Assembly: GCA_964611755.1 (NCBI GenBank)
Contig: CAZTBB010000012.1
Span: 1 to 41,176 of the forward strand
Direction of reading: 5' to 3'
Source of the DNA: CAZTBB01 sp964611755
GTDB taxonomy: Bacteria > Pseudomonadota > Alphaproteobacteria > Micavibrionales > Micavibrionaceae
Length of the DNA stretch: 41,176 nucleotides
How positions within the stretch are numbered: the stretch's first letter is position 1; each line of letters opens with the position of its first letter. A program made the translations under genes and the position numbers. The notes below the pieces were generated by a model. It saw nothing but the letters and a program-made list of their open reading frames with translations. It did no database searches and was not told where the DNA came from. Shown here in pieces: positions 23,543-31,442 of this stretch.

Positions 23543-24766
23543 TTATCCTGCTTTGATTGATTGTATAAGTGAGTTAAAGAAGCCGCTTTCCTCGGCTGCT
23601 TCTATTTCATCTTTTGTAACAAGAGGGAGCAATTGATCACGAATTATGGCAGCACCGTCGACATCATCAATGAGGTTCTTGCCTTCACTTTCTGATCCGA
23701 TAAACAATTTGGGCAAGAAACGAATACAAGCAGAAACATCTTGTCCAACGGCCTCTTCAATATCTTTGGTCGAGATTTCATTGCCTCCGCTCATGCCTTG
23801 CATGTTGATAATAAGATCGATGCCGTCTTTGTTTCCGCCTCTCAGTTCTACAATATCTGTGAGCAGAGTTCTCGCTTGCCGCAAGGCCGGAATTGTTGGA
23901 ATGGAAACAACACCGATTTGGTGTGATTTATTGAGAATAACTTTTCGAATTCCGGCGGATGAATCAGACAAATCTGTAATCACATATGGATAACGTGCCA
24001 TCAACATGTCATGCAGCATTTCAAGCTGGTCAGGTGTTACTGGCCGGTCAAAGGCGTTTGATGTTTCGCAGGCCAACACATCCAATGTTGGGCTGACACT
24101 CTGCAACATGCGCGTAAGGCTATCTTCATCTCCTGCTGCGGCCGCCTCTGCTGCTTCCAGAAGCGATGCGCTCGGCTCAATGCCCATGCTGACATTAAAG
24201 GGTGACCATCCACCCGATCCATCAAGCAGTACTGTTTTTTGACCGACATATTTTGAAATTCCAAGCGCCATTGCGGCGCACAGAGATGTTGTTCCAACGC
24301 CGCCTTTTGTGCCTATAAAGCTCATTAAGTGGCTATCCTTGGTGCCAAGCTCCTGAATAAGCGCTTTTGCAATTACATCGCCAACGATCTCTGTTTTTAA
24401 TGGGTGGACAAGATAATCACTAATTCCCATTTCTACAAGACGCCGATAGAGATCAACATCATTATCCGGGCCCACAATGATAGCACCAGTGCCTTCTGCG
24501 CAATGCTGAGCCAGCTCCTCCAAAGCGAGCGCAAAACTCTCATTAATTTTTGCGCTTTGTATAATAAGCAATGTAGCCACTTGCCCGTTCTTACAATCTT
24601 CAATGGCATCAGATACATTGCCGTTTTTGGATTGAATCGCTACACGTGCAAAGCGCCAATCATCGGAGAGGTTCTCCACGGCTTTGCAGTTTTGCTTTTT
24701 GTCGCTGTAGATAACAACTTTTGCCTGCGGCAGTAAAATATTATAGTGACTATCCCCGTTTGACAT
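23543..24766 (-). CDS. cpaE: Pilus assembly protein CpaE/TadZ
   Basis: A 407-aa protein with an N-terminal atypical receiver-like domain (about 15-135) and a C-terminal MinD/ParA-like domain. The deviant Walker A is KGGVGTT at 154-160 in SFIGTKGGVGTTSLC. Further ParA-type segments are KTVLLDGSGGWSPF and YPYVITDLSDSSAGIRK. CpaE localises the Tad machinery to a pole or specific membrane site. Located 11 bases after cpaD in the operon. The usual signature DLD or DFG near Walker A' is here LLDGSGGW, a minor deviation. Confidence 0.94.
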   Translation of the reverse strand: MSNGDSHYNILLPQAKVVIYSDKKQNCKAVENLSDDWRFARVAIQSKNGNVSDAIEDCKNGQVATLLIIQSAKINESFALALEELAQHCAEGTGAIIVGPDNDVDLYRRLVEMGISDYLVHPLKTEIVGDVIAKALIQELGTKDSHLMSFIGTKGGVGTTSLCAAMALGISKYVGQKTVLLDGSGGWSPFNVSMGIEPSASLLEAAEAAAAGDEDSLTRMLQSVSPTLDVLACETSNAFDRPVTPDQLEMLHDMLMARYPYVITDLSDSSAGIRKVILNKSHQIGVVSIPTIPALRQARTLLTDIVELRGGNKDGIDLIINMQGMSGGNEISTKDIEEAVGQDVSACIRFLPKLFIGSESEGKNLIDDVDGAAIIRDQLLPLVTKDEIEAAEESGFFNSLIQSIKAG

Positions 24767-24777
24767 TCCTGTATTCC

Positions 24778-25395
24778 TTATTCGCTAGACGCTTGATAAC
24801 CACCAAGCGGTTGATTTTGTTCGCCTGTACTATAGGCATTGATAATATTGACAGAGCTGCGCGCATGATGGGTCTCATCCATGTCATCCTTGCCAAGCAG
24901 ATCGCGCGGGTTGGATACCTGACGGGCTATTAAGGCTTCAACTGTGCAACCAATATTGTAATCGGCATTATTACCAATGTCGGTATGGCTATAGCCCGCC
25001 ATTGTTGTGCAATCTTTTGGCCCTGTCGCTTCAATAGTCTGGTAGCTTACGGATAATGAATTCTGACCCTGTAATGGCAGAAGCTCTGATTCAACATCTA
25101 GCCCCTGGCTTTGAAGGTAATGTCTTAACTGTGACAGTGAATTTTTCACGAGAGCCTGGCTTGAATTTGTATGGTCATGAAAGCCAACCAATTGCACACT
25201 ACCTTCGCCATATTCCATGTAATGATTTTGGATGTCTGTATAATTCAAGTTATTTGATCGCAAGAGATCATATTTTTTATGATAGTGACCTTCAACAATT
25301 TGTGCACGGTGCGGCGTTAATGTTCCGGCTTTATACATATCAGGTGAGCATGCCTGAAGAGCAAAAAAGCATATAAGCATATAAAAGTGTTTCAT
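24778..25395 (-). CDS. cpaD: Pilus assembly lipoprotein CpaD
   Basis: A 205-aa outer-membrane or periplasmic lipoprotein of the Tad system. I choose ATG 25395, which has AAGGGAG nine bases upstream, over GTG 25401. The signal ends LQAC (lipidated Cys at 16). The CpaD signature near the C-terminus is clear: NIGCTVEALIARQVSNPRDLLG, and the mature protein has the periplasmic OmpA-like-order segment LVGFHDHTNSS. It lies between secretin CpaC and CpaE and is thought to help the secretin assemble. No oddities. Confidence 0.9.
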   Translation of the reverse strand: MKHFYMLICFFALQACSPDMYKAGTLTPHRAQIVEGHYHKKYDLLRSNNLNYTDIQNHYMEYGEGSVQLVGFHDHTNSSQALVKNSLSQLRHYLQSQGLDVESELLPLQGQNSLSVSYQTIEATGPKDCTTMAGYSHTDIGNNADYNIGCTVEALIARQVSNPRDLLGKDDMDETHHARSSVNIINAYSTGEQNQPLGGYQASSE

Positions 25396-25409
25396 CTTCA
25401 CGTACTCCC

Positions 25410-26768
25410 TTAGTTTAATATGTAGCCAGCATTGCCAATGGTGCTGAGCTTCTTTTTATCAAGGCCGCTATAAGCATTTTTTATATTTGCCTTGAATGTT
25501 CTTGATGGAAGAGATTCATGTGTTTCTGCGGCAACCATCTCTGCCTTATTTTCATCTGCGTAAGGCGAAACAAGATAGCCTGTTACAATAACCACTAGCT
25601 CTGTCTCATCGCGTTGAAAACTATCTGATTTTACAAGGTCACCAAGTACGGGCGTCTTGCTTATTCCCGGTAATCCTGCCATGCCTTCAATGGCTTGCGA
25701 TTGAAGCAAGCCTGCAATCATGATGGATCCGCCGCTCGGTATTTCAACTGTGGTATCGGCTCTTCGGATATCAAGACCCGGCACAGTGAGATCAGAGAGG
25801 ACAATCGCATTGTCAAAATCCAGAGATGAGACTTCGGTATTGAGTTGAAGGCTAATGCGTTTATCAGACATAACAACAGGTTTGAAATTCAGCGAGACAC
25901 CAAATTCACGAAACTCAATTACAATATTGCCGATTTGATCGCGTCCAACGGGAACCGGAAATTCACCGCCGGCAAGAAACCCGGCTTGCTGGCCTGATAC
26001 AGCGGTTAGATTTGGTTCTGCTAGAATATTAACAAGATTTTCTTCTTCAAGCGCATTCAAAACAAGGCCAACATTTCCAAGCGCATCAATGCCTGTATCA
26101 AAAAGGACGCTGGCTATGCCGGTAGGGTCGCCGCCTAATGCAATGCCTGCACCTGTTTGGAAGGCCGTGGAAAACGATCCGGTTGATCCGGGGCCGGTTG
26201 AGGTTTCAGCCCCAAGCTCTTTCATAACGCTGCGTGTGGTTTCAATGATTTTGACCTGCAGCATGACTTGCTGTTCACCGCGCACTTGCAGCATATTTGA
26301 GATGAGCTGGTCCGGTGTTCCTTGCACATCTTGGATGCTGGATACATAAGATGCGACAACATCAGAAGAACGTGCAGCGACTTCAGGTGTTGACGCCTTT
26401 CCTGTTAGAACAATTTTGTCATGAATAGATGAGACTTTAATATCCTCATCAGGGAAAATATCGCGCACAAGTTTACGAATGGCGTAGAGATCATAAGATA
26501 CATGAACATCTAGTTTTTTGATGACATTTCCCTCGGCATCCAAAGCCACAAGGTTCGTGTCACCGATTTGTAACCCTACGATATAAAGTTGATTGCTCTG
26601 TACGGCTTGTACATCAATCACATTTGGATCGGCCACCATGACATCCACAACACCTTCTTGTAGTTTTACAAGCTTGGCTTTGCCGAGTGTCACGCTCATG
26701 GCGAATGCCGGTGATGATATTGCAAACGCAATGAATGCAACAAGTATGAGTTTTGGTGTCTTTTTCAT
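25410..26768 (-). CDS. cpaC: Tad pilus outer-membrane secretin CpaC/RcpA
   Basis: A 452-aa secretin. A signal peptide ends near PAFAM; the pilus-assembly N-domain spans about 25-100 (LQEGVVDVMVADPNVIDVQAV region); a BON-like KVSSIHDKIVLTGKAS follows; and the secretin core occupies about 230-405 with FLAGGEFPVPV, IEFREFGVSLNFKPVV, VPGLDIRRADTTVEIPSGGS and the closing LPGISKTPVLGDLVKSDSFQ. It forms the outer-membrane pore for the Flp pilus. Nine to fourteen bases separate it from cpaD. Complete and of normal length. Confidence 0.95.
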   Translation of the reverse strand: MKKTPKLILVAFIAFAISSPAFAMSVTLGKAKLVKLQEGVVDVMVADPNVIDVQAVQSNQLYIVGLQIGDTNLVALDAEGNVIKKLDVHVSYDLYAIRKLVRDIFPDEDIKVSSIHDKIVLTGKASTPEVAARSSDVVASYVSSIQDVQGTPDQLISNMLQVRGEQQVMLQVKIIETTRSVMKELGAETSTGPGSTGSFSTAFQTGAGIALGGDPTGIASVLFDTGIDALGNVGLVLNALEEENLVNILAEPNLTAVSGQQAGFLAGGEFPVPVGRDQIGNIVIEFREFGVSLNFKPVVMSDKRISLQLNTEVSSLDFDNAIVLSDLTVPGLDIRRADTTVEIPSGGSIMIAGLLQSQAIEGMAGLPGISKTPVLGDLVKSDSFQRDETELVVIVTGYLVSPYADENKAEMVAAETHESLPSRTFKANIKNAYSGLDKKKLSTIGNAGYILN

Positions 26769-26789
26769 GATCTATCCCTTTCGGTAAAA

Positions 26790-27686
26790 TTATCGAACCG
26801 ATATAGCGTGCATCTGTGCACCGTTATATATTTTGAGTGTATTTTTTGTGCCCATGCCTTCGCTTTGTATGATGTCTTTTGATTTTTCAAAAAGCTCGTC
26901 ACCAATACTGGTTAAACGTGCATCTGTGATTGTTGGAAGATTGGCATCGGCTTTTTTGTCATCACCAATGCCGCGTAATGAAAGTGTGAGGTCGCCCAGT
27001 TGGCCGGCTAGAGCAAGTTTTTCGGCTTCACGTGCTTTTACCGCAAGCGTGACAGTTTTTCCGACTTTAATCTTGCCCTCATCGGGGCGCTGCGCTTTCT
27101 GATCAATTGCCAGCACGCGCACATTTTCAAGAATTGTTTCTGCAGCAAACTTGTCCAGATTAAGCTCGATAAGTTTTTTGATGCGAGGATCTTCATCTGT
27201 TTCGGTACGAATGGTTTCTTTGTAAGTCAGAATAACGTCGACATTGTCACCGGGCTCAAGGAAACCTCCAACCATGCTTTCTGCAGAGACGCGAATGGCA
27301 ACTGCGCGCATGCCCGGCATGAGAGATGCAGCAACAAAATTGCCTTTGGATTCGCCTACCAAAGATGTTTTTAGAACAGGCTCTCCTTCTGCAATATCAC
27401 GGCGTATACGGCCTGACAAAACATCAAGAGGTTTTTCTTTATCTTGGCGAATAACAGCCCCATTAAAAACCGTGGCCTTTGGCCAGCTTTGCCAGCGCAA
27501 GGAGCTCTCAACAAGTTCTTGTCCAATTTCCAGATCTTTTGCTGCAACCAAGACGTCAACACGCGCTTCACGTTCTACTTTGACGGGTTCTTTTTGGGTG
27601 CTACCCAATGAGAGTTGGACAGCAAATGCAGCAACAAAGGCAACAAAAACCGCACCACCAAATACTATAAAGATACTTTTTTTCAT
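26790..27686 (-). CDS. cpaB: Pilus assembly protein CpaB/RcpC
   Basis: A 298-aa periplasmic protein with an N-terminal membrane anchor (FIVFGGAVFVAFVAAFAVQL) and a SAF domain (about 45-110: VLVAAKDLEIGQELVESSL, then GRIRRDIAEGEPVL), followed by the RcpC domain with GMRAVAIRVSAESMVGGFLEPGDNVDV, the most diagnostic stretch. CpaB works beside the secretin, possibly contacting peptidoglycan. The gene lies 13 bases after cpaA and 21 before cpaC. No anomalies. Confidence 0.94.
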   Translation of the reverse strand: MKKSIFIVFGGAVFVAFVAAFAVQLSLGSTQKEPVKVEREARVDVLVAAKDLEIGQELVESSLRWQSWPKATVFNGAVIRQDKEKPLDVLSGRIRRDIAEGEPVLKTSLVGESKGNFVAASLMPGMRAVAIRVSAESMVGGFLEPGDNVDVILTYKETIRTETDEDPRIKKLIELNLDKFAAETILENVRVLAIDQKAQRPDEGKIKVGKTVTLAVKAREAEKLALAGQLGDLTLSLRGIGDDKKADANLPTITDARLTSIGDELFEKSKDIIQSEGMGTKNTLKIYNGAQMHAISVR

Positions 27687-27699
27687 GCCTTATTCCTTT

Positions 27700-28245
27700 T
27701 TAAGTTAGAAGAACACCAAGGTGTTTTAAGTTAAAAAATCCGAGTTGGTAGAAGGACACAAATGTTCCTCCTGCAATTGCAACAGCATAGGGGACCGTCT
27801 TCTCGCCCGCTTGTGTGCGTGCGATCCAGCTTTGTTGGCCAATATTTGTAAGAACGGGAAAGCGCTTCAGTAAAAGCGCGGCAATACCCAATGCGCCGCC
27901 TATTAAACTGGCGCTTACTAGAAATGCCGGGAGTCCGCTAAAGCCAATCCAAAAAGAGATGGCTGTGATTAATTTTGAGTCGGCGCCGCCCAGGATCCCA
28001 AATGAAAAGAGCGCGAAGGTTACAAAGAACATGATAACGCCGCTCGTGATATGCACCCAGAATGGTGCAAAAATATCTGCTTTGCCAAAGATGTATGCTG
28101 CGGCATATGTCGTGAAGAATAATGCTGCGATAATAATGCTATAGCTGTTATCAATAAGCATTTTTTCAAGATCAGAATATGCTGCAAGTAGAACAAGAGC
28201 TGACGTCATTGCAATAGCAGTCAAAAAAACAATAAGCAAAACCAT
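27700..28245 (-). CDS. cpaA: Flp prepilin peptidase CpaA/TadV
   Basis: A 181-aa integral membrane aspartyl protease of the A24 family, which removes the leader of the Flp prepilin. Catalytic aspartates are Asp25 in AAYSDLEKMLIDN and Asp89 in GGADSK (the family GxGD with Ala before Asp). The short form without the methyltransferase domain is usual for CpaA. AAGGGATAG precedes the ATG. It is separated from the pilin gene by 112 bases containing a strong hairpin, so its expression is probably much lower than that of the pilin. Confidence 0.93.
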   Translation of the reverse strand: MVLLIVFLTAIAMTSALVLLAAYSDLEKMLIDNSYSIIIAALFFTTYAAAYIFGKADIFAPFWVHITSGVIMFFVTFALFSFGILGGADSKLITAISFWIGFSGLPAFLVSASLIGGALGIAALLLKRFPVLTNIGQQSWIARTQAGEKTVPYAVAIAGGTFVSFYQLGFFNLKHLGVLLT

Positions 28246-28280
28246 ATCTATCCCTTGGATTTTGTCTTTTGATCATTAAG

Positions 28281-28313
28281 CTCCCCGCCCGCATCGCAAT
28301 GATGCGAGCGGAG
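28281..28313 (-). promoter_or_regulatory. Strong hairpin between flp and cpaA, likely attenuator or mRNA-stability element
   Basis: On the minus strand CTCCGCTCGCATC pairs with a GATGCGGGCGGGGAG-type arm across a short loop; about 13 base pairs form with a two-base bulge. It lies 44 bases after the pilin stop and 35 before cpaA. There is no T-run on the pilin-sense side (the run of Ts follows only when read on the plus strand), so complete termination of the pilin transcript is not assured; partial termination or 3'-end protection of pilin mRNA fits the need for excess pilin. Confidence 0.7.
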
Positions 28314-28357
28314 ATTTTTACGTTTAACTTAAGAAAATTAAACGAGGGATAGCCCTA

Positions 28358-28561
28358 TTAATTGCCTGTAGAAATTTCGGCGTTGGCATTTGTCATGGAG
28401 GTTGTCATTGTCGTAAATGTTGTCTCCAATTGATCACCAAAGGTAAATACAACGGCTACGATAGCCAGTGAAATACCAGCGGCAATAAGACCGTACTCAA
28501 TGGCTGTGGCGCCACGAATATCATTAATATATGCTTGTGTCATTGCTAATAGTTTTAACAT
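28358..28561 (-). CDS. flp: Flp-type major pilin precursor
   Basis: A 67-aa prepilin from ATG 28561, which has GGAGAAG upstream; an in-frame start 30 bases earlier is rejected. Cleavage by CpaA is expected between Gly17 and Ala18 (DIRG/ATAIEYGLIAAG), leaving the Flp signature with Glu at +5 and Tyr at +6, followed by a hydrophobic helix ending VVFTFGD and a Thr/Asn-rich polar tail. The mature pilin is about 50 residues. It is the first gene after a long AT-rich stretch and is followed by a hairpin, consistent with its own strong promoter and high expression. Confidence 0.96.
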   Translation of the reverse strand: MLKLLAMTQAYINDIRGATAIEYGLIAAGISLAIVAVVFTFGDQLETTFTTMTTSMTNANAEISTGN

Positions 28562-28599
28562 AGTTTCTTCTCCAATTAAGTTGTAAATCAATGGGTTAC

Positions 28600-28745
28600 C
28601 CCACCCTTATTTATTATTTTAGCAATTAATAATTAAAACATAGTATAAAAAGAAAATAATTATTATATATATGTAAATAAATATATTATTATTTAAAGTA
28701 AAATTTTATTTATTACTTAAATTTATATAATTATTACATATTCAT
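28600..28745 (-). promoter_or_regulatory. Extremely AT-rich upstream region of the flp pilin gene
   Basis: Bases 28621-28740 contain only 9 G or C in 120 (about 92% AT by direct count), far above the rest of the window. The region lies between the tadG stop and the pilin Shine-Dalgarno. On the minus strand a TATACT hexamer occurs but no good -35 box at normal spacing. Likely roles are a pilin promoter with UP-like elements or a binding site for nucleoid proteins; these are inference from composition and position. Confidence 0.5.
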
Positions 28746-28749
28746 TTTT

Positions 28750-30102
28750 CTATTTGCTGATGTGGATGTTGCTGAGTTCGCGGCCGATTGTTTCAAAGAC
28801 TTGAATAAGATCGGCCTGGTCGGGCGCATCAAAATATTGATCTGGGCTTGATGCGCATTGCTTATAAAACTCTTTTGTGGTGGCGTTAACGCCGGATGCG
28901 AAGGTGATGGTGTAAACAGTGATGTTGTGATCATTTTTCATTTTTTCACAGACGTTCAGAAATTTATCATCCAAGTCCGATGCGGACAGATTATTCTGGT
29001 TGGAAGGGCCATAGGCCGAATAATAGCTATTAATAAAATTCTGGCCATCAGTCATCATAACGGCGGCTCGTCTTATTGCCCGGGCTCCCCATGGTGAGGC
29101 TTCCTCAAATGGAGCTTCGGGGGAGAGCACACGATATCCCCAAACCATACCTAAATTGCCTAGGGTTGATCCCTCGGCGCGAAAGTCGCTTATGTGATCT
29201 AAAAGGAGATTGCGATCGCTGCTAAGCGGAATAATATGCGCCTTGTTACACCATGTATTCGGATTTTTGTTCCAATAATTATCGTAGTAATAAGTACATG
29301 GCCAAGCCCCAGCACAATTGAAGCGATACATATCCCATGGGCCTTCATGATCCTGTGTATCCATTGGTGATGTTGATGCCTCAACGCATCCATGCCATTG
29401 GTTTTTTCGTGACGGATCATAGGTTAGATTATTCGGATTATTCACAAAAGCTGTCCCGTAGTTTGAGCCATCCAGGTCATAGCCGAGTCCATAGGGGCCG
29501 ACATTGACTGCTGTTGAATAGGGAACCAAGCCGACTTTGATCAGTTCGGGTGCGGCAGCACGGTCAAATAATATATTTACAAAATTCGTAGCAGCGGTTC
29601 TTAAAGCGCCGATATTATTATTCGAGGCCATCGATCCTGTGACATCCAGAACAAGAGCCACTTCAATACCTTGAATTTCTCTTCGCACTTGTGTGATGGC
29701 TTCGACTTCGACTTCCAAAATTCCAATGACATTTAAAAAAGAGGTTTGATATTTTGCCGTGCCGGTGACTTCTACATCGTCACCTATAATCGTGACTTTA
29801 GGCTCGAAGGTCACACCAAGTTTTTCAAATGGGTAATTTGCTTCGAAGAATTTTTTGACATTATATTCGATCTCAGTTTTATCGCTTGAGGCGGCTACGG
29901 CGGCCAATGCGGCGGCATCAATGGCATGCGATAATCGTTGTTGGACAAGATAGGCGCGCGCATAATCTATGCCCATGCCGGCCGCGCCGACAATAACCGG
30001 TGCCATAATCGCAAACGCAACAGCAAGGGCTCCTGTTTTATTGGATATAAATCTATCAATAATAGGTTTCAGACATGAGGAGTATTTTAGTTTGTCTAGC
30101 AT
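28750..30102 (-). CDS. tadG: TadG-like pilus protein with von Willebrand A domain
   Basis: A 450-aa protein from ATG 30102 (AAGGAG seven bases upstream; a TTG at 30123 is less likely). The N-terminal pseudopilin-like helix (GALAVAFAIMAPVIVGAAGMG) is the TadE-like/Flp-prepilin-like anchor, then a periplasmic or extracellular region with a vWA domain: MIDAS motif DVTGS at 153-157 and MMTDGQN later. Cysteine- and aromatic-rich inserts occur between them. TadG is a minor pilin-like or regulatory component of Tad machines. The start overlaps the preceding tadE-like stop by seven bases, so the three genes are coupled. Confidence 0.88.
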   Translation of the reverse strand: MLDKLKYSSCLKPIIDRFISNKTGALAVAFAIMAPVIVGAAGMGIDYARAYLVQQRLSHAIDAAALAAVAASSDKTEIEYNVKKFFEANYPFEKLGVTFEPKVTIIGDDVEVTGTAKYQTSFLNVIGILEVEVEAITQVRREIQGIEVALVLDVTGSMASNNNIGALRTAATNFVNILFDRAAAPELIKVGLVPYSTAVNVGPYGLGYDLDGSNYGTAFVNNPNNLTYDPSRKNQWHGCVEASTSPMDTQDHEGPWDMYRFNCAGAWPCTYYYDNYWNKNPNTWCNKAHIIPLSSDRNLLLDHISDFRAEGSTLGNLGMVWGYRVLSPEAPFEEASPWGARAIRRAAVMMTDGQNFINSYYSAYGPSNQNNLSASDLDDKFLNVCEKMKNDHNITVYTITFASGVNATTKEFYKQCASSPDQYFDAPDQADLIQVFETIGRELSNIHISK

Positions 30103-30623
30103 AGAGGTGCTCCTTGTCTGCAAACAACAGGGCTTAGCCTGCCTCGTGCGAAAGCGACTTCTTGCATATCAACTTCATTGATTATGAAGCCGGCAAAAAC
30201 GGGTGTAAAATTATAATGTGAAGTGACAACAACGACGCCTTCGCCGGCGACGGCCAAGCCATCCAAAGTATCAAGCACATTATCAACCGGGCTCATGCCT
30301 TTTGTTTCGCGCCACACAATTTCCGGTATAGCGCTATCATCAAAACGAACGCTAACGATGTCGACGCCATAGCCTCTTGTGTCGAGTGGCGATAGAGCAA
30401 GGCGGCCGGCATTAACGGCTTCTCTGACATCCTGGTTATGCACTTCACGCATGCGCGCGACCAAATCGGCCGTGACTTGAGAGGCGCGGATTGTTTTTTG
30501 GTTTGCCAGAATGGCATTTCCCACATCAAAAACACCAAGCAGCAATGTCATAAGCACAGGAAAAATAAGAGCGGCTTCCATGCCTGCGTGTCCGTCTTGG
30601 TTTTTGATCCAGCAAGATGTCAT
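30096..30623 (-). CDS. tadF: TadE/TadF-like minor pseudopilin
   Basis: A 175-aa protein with the pseudopilin motif NQDGHAGMEAALIFPVLMTLLLGVFDVG near the N-terminus: a Gly before the helix, the conserved Glu, and a hydrophobic helix. The rest is a small periplasmic domain ending in two cysteines. It differs clearly from the neighbouring TadE, so I label it TadF-like; which of the two corresponds to classical TadE is uncertain. AGGAG precedes the ATG. It lies two bases after the upstream tadE-like gene, and overlaps tadG by seven. Confidence 0.8.
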   Translation of the reverse strand: MTSCWIKNQDGHAGMEAALIFPVLMTLLLGVFDVGNAILANQKTIRASQVTADLVARMREVHNQDVREAVNAGRLALSPLDTRGYGVDIVSVRFDDSAIPEIVWRETKGMSPVDNVLDTLDGLAVAGEGVVVVTSHYNFTPVFAGFIINEVDMQEVAFARGRLSPVVCRQGAPLC

Positions 30624-30625
30624 GA

Positions 30626-31159
30626 CTATAGCGCTCCTGCAAATTCATATGGCTCGGTTTGCAAGACGATGCTGCTTATGAATGTTCTGGAGCCTCTTCC
30701 CCCCGTCAGTAAAGGCCCCACAAGGGGAGTAAGCATATCAAATGTGTAAACTGTTCGTATAAGAACACGATCATTAACACCGCCCGCATTAAAGCCGGAT
30801 GATACAAAGCTGCCATTTTCATCAAATCTCGGGTTGAGATTATCGGCATCTGAAAAACTGTTTAATGTGATGACCTCTGTTTGAACATTTTCACAATTGA
30901 TAAGTGCTTGCGCATATCCGCACAACGCATTCTGAAACATATCTTGAGGCTCTATACTTGTTGATTGTTGCACTTGACCGGTTCTGATAAGGCGCGCAGC
31001 AGAGCCCGTGGCCCCTTCTAACATAGAAGCGGCCGCATACATAATCGAGAGCTCTATAATGCCAACTGTAAGAAATACATATGGAATAGACAGCAATGAA
31101 AATTCAATTGCTGTGCTCGCTCTTCTTTCAAAACACCACTTACGCAGGAGTGATATCAT
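30626..31159 (-). CDS. tadE: TadE-like minor pseudopilin
   Basis: A 177-aa protein from ATG 31159 with GGGTTGGG upstream; an in-frame GTG at 31183 gives only eight more residues. The TadE motif ASTAIEFSLLSIPYVFL includes the conserved Glu five residues into the processed helix. A periplasmic domain with two cysteines follows. It is the first gene of the minus-strand pilus locus, whose promoter should lie in the 183 bases between it and the terminator of the flavoprotein gene. Confidence 0.86.
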   Translation of the reverse strand: MISLLRKWCFERRASTAIEFSLLSIPYVFLTVGIIELSIMYAAASMLEGATGSAARLIRTGQVQQSTSIEPQDMFQNALCGYAQALINCENVQTEVITLNSFSDADNLNPRFDENGSFVSSGFNAGGVNDRVLIRTVYTFDMLTPLVGPLLTGGRGSRTFISSIVLQTEPYEFAGAL

Positions 31160-31339
31160 GTTCCCAACCCTTAAACGAGGCACAGCAAAGCGTTATGACG
31201 CGCAGCCGTGCGACATTAAAAACAATGCTAAAAACATCATCAGGTATCCCTAAACCTTTGATTGCGGAATCATCACAGCTAGTTGTGCGATGTCATCCTT
31301 TTTAGCTATGAACCCAAAATAGTCATGTGCGATTCATAG

Positions 31340-31378
31340 AAAAACCCACATATAATTTACATATTATATGTCTTGGGT
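31340..31378 (-). terminator. Intrinsic terminator downstream of the BaiN/HI0933-type flavoprotein gene
   Basis: On the minus strand an ACCCA arm and an ATATAAT-containing arm pair with ATTATATG and TGGGT (nine perfect inner pairs from 31348-31356 against 31363-31371, five outer pairs, three-base bulge), followed by five Ts. It starts about 64 bases after the flavoprotein stop. It separates that gene from the pilus operon on the same strand. Confidence 0.8.
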
Positions 31379-31442
31379 GAATAGGTGTTTAATTTTACAA
31401 AGCAATTCATTTGAATTTTAGAGACATTTATTTCAAAGAAAA

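Noticed and set aside
22237..23556. Long plus-strand frames opposite cpaF
   Set aside because: Serine/arginine-rich shadow translations of a strongly conserved minus-strand gene.
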